From: Melioribacteraceae bacterium
Lineage (GTDB): Bacteria; Bacteroidota; Ignavibacteria; Ignavibacteriales; Melioribacteraceae
Assembly (NCBI GenBank): GCA_027858595.1
Contig: JAQICK010000066.1
Location: 1 to 31,828, forward strand
Direction of reading: 5' to 3'
Length of the DNA: 31,828 nucleotides
The notes under the pieces are model-generated. The model saw only the letters and a program-made list of their open reading frames with translations, did no database searches and was not told the DNA's origin. Shown piece by piece: positions 25,584 to 31,828 of the stretch. How positions within the stretch are numbered: position 1 is the first letter of the stretch; each line of letters begins with the position of its first letter. A program made the position numbers and the translations under genes.

Positions 25584-26309
25584 TTGAAAAATAGCTACTA
25601 TTTTGTTTCGGATCTGCATTTTGGTCTTCTCAGTTATGAAGAAGAAAGGGAACGTGAGTTAAAGTTTGTTGAATTTCTCTATTCAATTCAAGATTCTGCA
25701 AAAGAATTATATATTCTCGGAGATTTATTTGACTATTGGTTCGAATATAAAAAAGTAATACAAAAAGGGCACTTCCGCACATTTACAGCTCTAAATGATT
25801 TAGTTCGGAGTGGAACAAAAATCCACTACCTAATTGGGAATCATGATTTTATGCATAGAGATTTTTTTGAGAAAGAAGTTGGAGTTCAGTTATATCAAGG
25901 AGATATTGAAGCCAAGATAGATAACAAAAATTTCTATTTAGCTCATGGCGATGGTTTAGTGAAAAATGATTATGGATATTTAATCTTGAAAAAAGTTTTC
26001 AGAAGTAAACTAGCTCAGAATTTGTATTCATTAATTCATCCAAATCTTGGAATTAAAATAGCAAAAGGCACAAGTAAAACAAGCCGTGATTACACAGGTA
26101 ATAAAAATTATGGTGAAGATGATGGATTGTTTGAGTTTTCAAAAACAAAGATTGATTTAGGTTTTGAGTTTGTGATTCTAGGACATACACATCAAAAACG
26201 AGTTGAAGAATATAATAATGGAATTTATGCAAATTTGGGAACCTGGTTAGACAAACCAATGTATGGCATATATGAAAATGGAAAATTTGATATAAAGGAT
26301 TGGAAGTAG
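25584..26309 (+). CDS. lpxH: UDP-2,3-diacylglucosamine diphosphatase (LpxH family)
   Basis: The 241-residue product is a calcineurin-like phosphoesterase with the LpxH motif set: SDLHFG at 9-14, LGDLFDYWFEY, GNHDFMHRDFF, HGDG and GHTHQKR. LpxH removes UMP from UDP-2,3-diacylglucosamine to form lipid X in lipid A synthesis, at the inner face of the cytoplasmic membrane. The start is TTG at 25584 with AAGG four bases upstream. No ATG precedes the core motif in a usable position, so the TTG is well supported. Its stop is separated by one base from the next ATG, so it is co-transcribed with the penicillin-binding protein. Confidence 0.88.
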   Translation: MKNSYYFVSDLHFGLLSYEEERERELKFVEFLYSIQDSAKELYILGDLFDYWFEYKKVIQKGHFRTFTALNDLVRSGTKIHYLIGNHDFMHRDFFEKEVGVQLYQGDIEAKIDNKNFYLAHGDGLVKNDYGYLILKKVFRSKLAQNLYSLIHPNLGIKIAKGTSKTSRDYTGNKNYGEDDGLFEFSKTKIDLGFEFVILGHTHQKRVEEYNNGIYANLGTWLDKPMYGIYENGKFDIKDWK

Positions 26310-26310
26310 A

Positions 26311-28617
26311 ATGGCAAAAAAATCTGTAAAAATTTACCCAAAGAAAAAATCAAAATTTAAAGCTTTTTTCTGGTCATCATTCCTTTTTCTATTTATTGTT
26401 ACTATTATTGGTGGGTTTTTCTTCTACAAACATGTTACAGATGGACTTCCTTCGCTTGAGCAATTAGAAAATCCTAAGCAGAGTTTATCATCAGTTGTGT
26501 TTAGTTCTGATGGTGTAGAGATTGGAGAATTCTCTTATAAAAGTAGGGTGGAAACTAGAATCGATTCAATTCCAAAACATCTGGTAGGTGCACTTATTGC
26601 TACTGAGGATAAAAAATTTAGAACACATTGGGGAGTTGATTTACAAAGAGTTGTTAATGGAGTTGGAAAAACTATACTACTTGGTAAAAGGCAAGGTGGA
26701 AGTACAATAACACAACAGTTAGCAAAAAATTTGTATGATTTTAAAGTTAATAACGAAAACTTTTTTGAAACAATTACACGCAAAGTAAGAGAAGCAATTA
26801 CTGCTGTTCAAATTGAGCGAACATATACTAAAGATGAAATTTTAGAAATGTATTTCAATATTTCTTATTTCGGAAGAGGTGCATACGGTATATCGATGGC
26901 AGCTAGGATATTTTTTAATAAAGATGTGGCAGAATTATCAATTCCGGAATCAGCAGTATTAGTAGCTCTTTTAAAATCTTCGGTTTATTACGACCCAGAG
27001 CGAAGATATAATAATTCTCTTGCACGTAGAAATCTTGTAATGCACGAAATGTGGGAAGATAGTTATATAACAGAAGAAAAATACCGCTCATTGTCCGAAC
27101 TTCCAATTGAAGTTTCTATTGAAGAATCGAGAGCAAAATTTAGTAGTTCAATTGCACCACATTATATTGAGTATATCCGTCAGCAAATGGAAGAAATGTC
27201 TGAAGAATATGGATATAACTTATATAAAGATGGACTTACGATTTATACATCGTTAGATACGCGAATGCAAAAGATAGCTAACCAAGTTGTTAAAACACAC
27301 TTAGATGAATTTCAAAGTGAATTTGATAAGCAATGGAATTGGCACGAAAAAAAGAACAGAGTAACTTTAGATAATTTGTTGGATAAGGCAATTAAGCAAA
27401 AGCCAAGGTATAGAAAAGCCAAATCCTTGGAAGAGAAAAAAGAAATTCTCACGTCATTTAAAAAAAATGTAGCATTTGTAGATTCTGTTCAAAAAATTGC
27501 TCAAACAATTGAAGTTGGTTTTGTAGTCCTAGATTCTAAAACGGGTGATATCCGTGCTATGGTTGGTGGTAGAGATATTGAGAGAGGACGTGGCCTTAAT
27601 CACGTTACGCAAATAAGACGACAACCTGGCTCATCATTTAAACCTATTATTTACACGGTAGCATTGGATAATGGACTTTATCCTGCTTATCCAATAATGA
27701 ACCAGCCTTTTGATTACGAAGGATGGTCGCCCACAAATTTTGTTGAAGATAATATTGGAGGATTTTTAACACTCCGTGATGGTATTAAAAATTCAGTTAA
27801 CCTAATAGCTTCTCGCCTAGTGATCGAAGGCCATGTTCCGCTTTGGAAAGTTGGAACGTATGCAAAAAAAATGGGTATTAAATATAAGTTAAATCTTTTC
27901 CCCGCAATATCACTCGGTGCTTCAGAAGTTATTCCCATTGAGTTGGCTAGTGTTTATGGTACAATTGCTAATCGTGGAATTTATAATGAACCAATATCCA
28001 TCTTAAAAATTGAAGATAAAGATGGAATATTGATAGATGCTTTCACTCCATACAGTCAAGAGGCAATATCTGCTGAAACTGCATATTTAATAACTAATAT
28101 GTTACAGACTGTAGTAAAAGAGGGAACTGCAAAAAGAATTTGGGCAATTCATAATTTCCGCAGAGAATGTGCTGGAAAAACTGGGACCAACAGTGATTAC
28201 AAAGATGCTTGGTTCATGGGGTTTACTCCACAACTTACTGCTGGCGTTTGGGTAGGATTTGACGACCAACGTGTTGCCTTTACTGGTGCCTACGGGCAAG
28301 GTGCAAGAGCTGCACTTCCTATTTGGGCTGACTTTATGCGGGAAGTATACGACACACTTCAATTTGAAGTGGAAGATTTTATTCCTCCTCCTAGTGGTGA
28401 TGTTGTTACAGTTAATTTTTGTGAAAGTTCAATCTACGAGATGGGAAGTCCTCGTCTCTTTTCAAACGATTGTGAAAGTGGAAAAGTAACAGATATAATT
28501 AATCAAAAAAATCTTCCAAAGTTTTTTAATAGTGAGAGAGATACTACAATAGTATTGTTTGATAAGTATGGTGTTATTGATTCGAACTCTCACGAAGCCA
28601 TAGAAATTGTAGATTAA
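26311..28617 (+). CDS. Class A penicillin-binding protein (bifunctional, PBP1A-like)
   Basis: This 768-residue enzyme polymerises and cross-links peptidoglycan. A basic cytoplasmic tail (1-17) precedes one membrane helix (~19-40). The GT51 glycosyltransferase domain has the catalytic Glu99 in ATEDKKF and GGSTITQQLAKN at 129-140. The transpeptidase domain has SSFK (Ser441 nucleophile, Lys444), SVN at 495-497 and KTGT at 623-626, so all three penicillin-binding motifs are intact. The usual fold order and length fit PBP1A. It is cotranscribed with lpxH (one-base gap) and hpnC (GTG one base after its stop), giving an envelope-biogenesis operon. Confidence 0.95.
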   Translation: MAKKSVKIYPKKKSKFKAFFWSSFLFLFIVTIIGGFFFYKHVTDGLPSLEQLENPKQSLSSVVFSSDGVEIGEFSYKSRVETRIDSIPKHLVGALIATEDKKFRTHWGVDLQRVVNGVGKTILLGKRQGGSTITQQLAKNLYDFKVNNENFFETITRKVREAITAVQIERTYTKDEILEMYFNISYFGRGAYGISMAARIFFNKDVAELSIPESAVLVALLKSSVYYDPERRYNNSLARRNLVMHEMWEDSYITEEKYRSLSELPIEVSIEESRAKFSSSIAPHYIEYIRQQMEEMSEEYGYNLYKDGLTIYTSLDTRMQKIANQVVKTHLDEFQSEFDKQWNWHEKKNRVTLDNLLDKAIKQKPRYRKAKSLEEKKEILTSFKKNVAFVDSVQKIAQTIEVGFVVLDSKTGDIRAMVGGRDIERGRGLNHVTQIRRQPGSSFKPIIYTVALDNGLYPAYPIMNQPFDYEGWSPTNFVEDNIGGFLTLRDGIKNSVNLIASRLVIEGHVPLWKVGTYAKKMGIKYKLNLFPAISLGASEVIPIELASVYGTIANRGIYNEPISILKIEDKDGILIDAFTPYSQEAISAETAYLITNMLQTVVKEGTAKRIWAIHNFRRECAGKTGTNSDYKDAWFMGFTPQLTAGVWVGFDDQRVAFTGAYGQGARAALPIWADFMREVYDTLQFEVEDFIPPPSGDVVTVNFCESSIYEMGSPRLFSNDCESGKVTDIINQKNLPKFFNSERDTTIVLFDKYGVIDSNSHEAIEIVD

Positions 28618-28618
28618 T

Positions 28619-29473
28619 GTGGCAAATAATTCTGAAATAGAATTGGCATATACAAAAGCAATTGCTTTTACTAATTCACATTATGAAAATTTTCCTGTCC
28701 TATCTTTTTTGGTTCCCCAAAAGCTACACAAACACATTGCTATTGTGTATCAGTTTGCACGTCAAGCTGATGATATTGCAGATGAAGGTGATAACACATC
28801 AGAAAAGCGAATAGAGCTATTAAATGAATATGAATTATCGTTTAAAAAATCGTTAGATGGAAAAGTTATAAATCCCTTTTGGATAGCTCTTGCAAATACT
28901 ATACAAACTCAAGAATTAGACGCAAATAATTTTACAAATTTACTAATTGCGTTTAGGCAAGATGTAACACAAACAAGATATTCCACACACGATGAATTGT
29001 TAAACTATTGTAAACACTCTGCAAATCCGGTAGGCAGAATTATTTTAGAGCTGCACAATATTAAAAATGATAAGGCAAATATTTATTCCGATAAAATATG
29101 CACAGCTTTGCAGTTAACAAATTTCCTTCAAGATGTTGCAATAGATTTTGATAAAGGAAGAATCTATCTGCCAATTGAAAAGATGAACGAATTTAGCGTT
29201 GATGAAAATACATTTCATTTACGAAAAATAAGTAGTAACTTTAAAGAACTTCTGAAAGCAGAGGTTGACCAAATATCCAATTATTTTGATGAAGGGAAAA
29301 AGCTTTTACCTCTCTTGCCTTTCAGGTTAAAACAGCAAATTAAATGGACAATAAATGGAGGAAAAGGAATACTTAAGAAAATTGAAAACCTTGAGTACGA
29401 CGTCTTAAATTCTCGAGCAAAATTTTCAAAAACCGATTTAATGAATTTACTTTTCAACATTCAAATAAAATAA
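28619..29473 (+). CDS. hpnC: Hydroxysqualene synthase HpnC
   Basis: This 284-residue trans-prenyltransferase has the two aspartate-rich motifs of the squalene/phytoene synthase fold. DDIAD at 51-55 is the first. QDVAIDFDKGRIYLP from 171 is the second, with Asp172/Asp176, and the form QDVAxDxxKGR is typical of HpnC. In the three-enzyme route, HpnD makes presqualene diphosphate from farnesyl diphosphate, HpnC converts it to hydroxysqualene, and HpnE reduces that to squalene. The GTG start is one base after the stop of the penicillin-binding protein. An overlapping ATG at 28617 is out of frame. It is followed by hpnD after a spacer with paired palindromes. Confidence 0.88.
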   Translation: MANNSEIELAYTKAIAFTNSHYENFPVLSFLVPQKLHKHIAIVYQFARQADDIADEGDNTSEKRIELLNEYELSFKKSLDGKVINPFWIALANTIQTQELDANNFTNLLIAFRQDVTQTRYSTHDELLNYCKHSANPVGRIILELHNIKNDKANIYSDKICTALQLTNFLQDVAIDFDKGRIYLPIEKMNEFSVDENTFHLRKISSNFKELLKAEVDQISNYFDEGKKLLPLLPFRLKQQIKWTINGGKGILKKIENLEYDVLNSRAKFSKTDLMNLLFNIQIK

Positions 29474-29555
29474 AATTATAATATCTAACAGATGAAAATA
29501 TTCTAGACTCTGTAGCCACGCTCATTTTATGTGTTGCTAATCATAGAAGATGATT

Positions 29556-29653
29556 AAAAAACCTTCGAGGTTTTTTGATATAGATAATTTGACAATGATA
29601 ATTAACTGGATAAGCAACATTTAAATAATTGAATTCCAAAACCTCGAAGGTTT
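29556..29653. repeat. Two inverted AACCTTCGAGGTT palindromes between hpnC and hpnD
   Basis: Copy A (29556-29576) is a perfect 9-base stem around TCG, and its right arm ends in six T. Copy B (29638-29653) is the reverse complement with CGA as its loop and a stem of at least six bases. They are inverted to each other about 60 bases apart, with matching GATA flanks on both. The first copy could be a terminator or processing site. The pair could also be the ends of a small non-autonomous element. Confidence 0.55.
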
Positions 29654-29698
29654 ATCAAACAATAATTATTCCACTTTGTGAGTGGTAAAGATGAAAAA

Positions 29699-30541
29699 AT
29701 GAATCAACAGGCAAAAGAAATAACCAAGAAGAGTAAGAGCAGTTTTTATTATGCTTTTAACTTGCTACCAGCAAACAAACGTGCAGCTATGACTACTCTT
29801 TATGCGTTTTGTCGTGAAACAGATGATATTGTTGATGAAAATGATTTTTCTAACGAAATTAAATATGAAAATTTAAGAAAGTGGAGAATTGAATTAGAGC
29901 AAAGTTTATCAAGTAAATCAACGCTTCCGCTATTAAATAATTTATCCAGCACAATTAAACAATTTAATATTCCAATAGAACCATTCTTTGAATTAATTAA
30001 AGGAATGGAAATGGATATTCAGCAAAGTCGATACTCTACAATGGAAGACTTAACTCAGTATTGTTACCGTGTTGCTGCTACTGTTGGTCTTATGAGCATT
30101 GAAATATTTGGATATAAAAACATCTCAACTCGAAAATTTGCTATTAATCTTGGTCTAGCTCTACAGATGACAAACATATTACGAGATATAAAAAAAGATG
30201 CAAGTATAGGAAGAATCTATTTACCCTTGGAGGATCTGAAAAGATTTAATTACTCCGAAGAAGATTTATTTGCAAATGTGTATAATGAAAACTTTGTTCA
30301 GTTAATGCGTTTTGAAGCTAACCGAGCAAAAGATTACTTTGCAAAAGCCAATACGTCATTAGATATATCGGATAAGCCAAAATTGTTTGCTGCTCGTGCA
30401 ATGCAACATATTTATTTTAATCTTCTCAAAAAACTTGAAGCAAAAAACTTTAATGTTTTTGAGGAAAATATAAAAGTTGGAAAAGTCGAGAAAGTTGTTA
30501 TTGCTGTTGGTGTTTGGGCAAAGTATAATTTAGTTTATTAA
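29699..30541 (+). CDS. hpnD: Presqualene diphosphate synthase HpnD
   Basis: The enzyme condenses two farnesyl diphosphates to presqualene diphosphate. From the ATG at 29699 it is 280 residues; a GTG at 29678 would add seven residues (MSGKDEK) that are not typical of the family, so the ATG is preferred. Motif 1 is DDIVDE, and motif 2 is LRDIKKDASIGRIYLP, with the NILRD form typical of HpnD. The residues AKEITKKSKSSFYYAF near the start match the conserved HpnD/phytoene synthase opening. It lies 225 bases after hpnC and seven bases before hpnE. Phytoene or dehydrosqualene synthase is the alternative, but the HpnC-HpnD-HpnE order supports squalene synthesis. Confidence 0.88.
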   Translation: MNQQAKEITKKSKSSFYYAFNLLPANKRAAMTTLYAFCRETDDIVDENDFSNEIKYENLRKWRIELEQSLSSKSTLPLLNNLSSTIKQFNIPIEPFFELIKGMEMDIQQSRYSTMEDLTQYCYRVAATVGLMSIEIFGYKNISTRKFAINLGLALQMTNILRDIKKDASIGRIYLPLEDLKRFNYSEEDLFANVYNENFVQLMRFEANRAKDYFAKANTSLDISDKPKLFAARAMQHIYFNLLKKLEAKNFNVFEENIKVGKVEKVVIAVGVWAKYNLVY

Positions 30542-30548
30542 ATCTATT

Positions 30549-31828
30549 ATGAAGAAAGTTCTAATAATTGGTGGTGGAATTTCAGGGCTCTCATCCGCAC
30601 TATTTCTTTCCAAGGCTGGTTTTACAGTCGAAATTATTGAAGCCTCTCCAAAACTTGGAGGTAGAGCATACTCGTTCAATTACAATAACACAATAGTGGA
30701 TAACGGTCAACACGTACTTATGGAGTGTTACAAAAATACTCTTGAGTATATTGATATTATAGGTTCACGTGAACTTTTCGAATTCCAAGACTCTTTGGCA
30801 ATCAATTATTTAAACAATAAACGGGAATTATCGAAATTAGAAATTCCAAAATATTTTTATCCATTAAATAATCTAATAGGATTGATGAATTTTAATGTTC
30901 TAAACATTAGGGAAAGATTAGAAGTTCTAAAATTATTTGTAAAAATTTAAATCTCTAATACATACAATTATGTTGATAAACCTGTCATAGACTACTTAGT
31001 TAAAAACAAACAATCAAATGGTGTAATCCAAAAGTTTTGGGAAAGCTTAGTTGTTAGCACAATGAATACAACTGCAAAACTAGCATCTTCAAAAATGTTT
31101 ATTGATATGATGAAAATTATTTTCTTCACGGATAAACGTAGTTCAAACATTATAATTCCAAAAGTTGATTTAAGTAATGCATTGATAAATCCAGCAGTAG
31201 AAAAATTAATTTCAGATGGCGTGAAAATATCAACTTCTGAAAGAGTGATATCAGTTTCGTCTAATAATGAAAAAGCAATTTCTATTCAAACAAATAAAAG
31301 AAAAATTGAAGACTTTGACATTCTCATTTCCTCAATACCAGCTTCTAGTTTAAGCAAAATTAAATTTGAAAATTCTATTTTTCCTCTCATGTTGCCAAAA
31401 CTCAAATATTCTCCAATAATTACCGTTCATGTCTGGCTGAATGAAAATCCGTTAAAAGAGAAAATGTATAACTTAATTGGAGGGGAATTTGATTGGGTGT
31501 TTAATCATGGATCACATCTCTCATTTTTAAAAAGTAATGCTCAACAACTTGCTAGTATAAATAAAAACAAAGTTATTAAGATTGTTTTCTCGGAATTAAA
31601 AAAATATTTTACTATCTTAAACAATACAGAAATTAAGGATTACACCGTGTTAAAAGAGATAAATGCTACTTTTATCCCTGACCTTGATTCAATCAAAGAG
31701 CGAGATTCTATATCTAGTTCATTCAAAAATATGTTTGTAATTGGTGATTGGACAAACACTGGTTTACCCGCAACTATTGAAGGTGCTGTGAAAAGTGGGA
31801 AGGATGTAACCAACAAAATTATTTTAAC
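30549..31828 (+). pseudogene. hpnE: Hydroxysqualene dehydroxylase HpnE, interrupted by in-frame TAA and cut by the window end
   Basis: HpnE is the FAD-dependent enzyme that reduces hydroxysqualene to squalene. The N-terminal part (133 residues) has GGGISGLSSALFLSKAGF and a GGRAYSF motif for FAD. It ends at a TAA at 30948-30950. The same reading frame then continues open for 292 codons to the window edge. This part encodes recognisable HpnE sequence: PVIDYLVKNKQS, KFWESLVVSTMN and the C-terminal GDWTNTGLPATIEGAVKSG. No shift is needed, so a single nonsense change, sequencing error or unusual readthrough explains it. No ATG, GTG or TTG restarts close after the stop; the first in-frame ATG is at 31062. 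It follows hpnD by seven bases. Confidence 0.85.

Noticed and set aside
30549..30950. The 133-codon ORF as a complete short oxidoreductase
   Set aside because: It has only the FAD-binding start of HpnE, and the remaining domains follow directly in the same frame after the stop.
30549..31828. Frameshift as the cause of the broken hpnE
   Set aside because: Both halves are in the same frame (30549 and the codons after 30950 share phase), so an in-frame nonsense codon explains it without any indel.
263..31828. Selenoprotein encoded by in-frame TGA, prompted by the selenium-linked locus
   Set aside because: No gene in the window is interrupted by TGA with conserved sequence continuing after it. 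The cysteines of the peroxiredoxins and Fe-S proteins are encoded normally. The only interrupted gene has TAA.

Overview
The window is AT-rich DNA from a Gram-negative-type bacterium. LpxH implies lipid A, and the HpnC/D/E squalene enzymes, a predicted TPR lipoprotein and a SecA about 115 residues longer than the E. coli protein fit the Bacteroidota/Chlorobiota/Ignavibacteria side of the tree. That placement is inference; no rRNA is present. Starts are mixed: some genes have clear AGGAG-type ribosome sites (secA, ahpC, osmC, glgC), while others have none or use GTG or TTG.

Region 1 (1-8455) looks like a selenium-dependent molybdenum hydroxylase (SDMH) type locus. A YgfK-like Fe-S flavoprotein, a fused [2Fe-2S]/molybdopterin xanthine dehydrogenase-like protein with no FAD domain, and a PaaI-like thioesterase are packed head to tail on the + strand. 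A MocA-type molybdenum cofactor cytidylyltransferase and a zinc-ribbon, threonine-synthase-like PLP enzyme overlap by 4 bases on the - strand and converge on them. The YgfK plus FAD-less Xdh plus MocA combination is the signature of the E. coli ygfK/xdhD/mocA region. The first ~22 codons of mocA appear to come from an inserted intergenic repeat.

Region 2 (8711-10998) holds a pirin, a small four-helix membrane protein of unknown function and a beta-carbonic anhydrase. Region 3 (10999-17554) has a 448-base non-coding stretch with a hairpin/T-run before secA, then secA, a TPR lipoprotein and an AlbA/Schlafen-type protein.

Region 4 (17700-20343) is an oxidative-stress block: ahpC and a perR-like Fur-family regulator as one operon, then osmC and a ferredoxin-NADP reductase. 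A near-perfect Per box (one mismatch in 15) lies at the ahpC promoter. The regulator aligns without gaps to B. subtilis PerR through the sensor region, but carries Glu instead of Asp at sensor position 85. A 90-base nested hairpin element sits between perR and osmC.

Region 5 (20506-31828) has uvrC and glgC on the - strand. They are divergent from a + strand run: an M1 metallopeptidase whose signal anchor has no ATG, GTG or TTG start, lpxH (TTG start), a class A penicillin-binding protein, hpnC, hpnD and hpnE. hpnE carries an in-frame TAA about 30% into the gene and runs off the window end. The M1-lpxH-PBP-hpnCDE run suggests envelope lipid and peptidoglycan synthesis. No rRNA, tRNA, CRISPR array, transposase or phage gene was seen.
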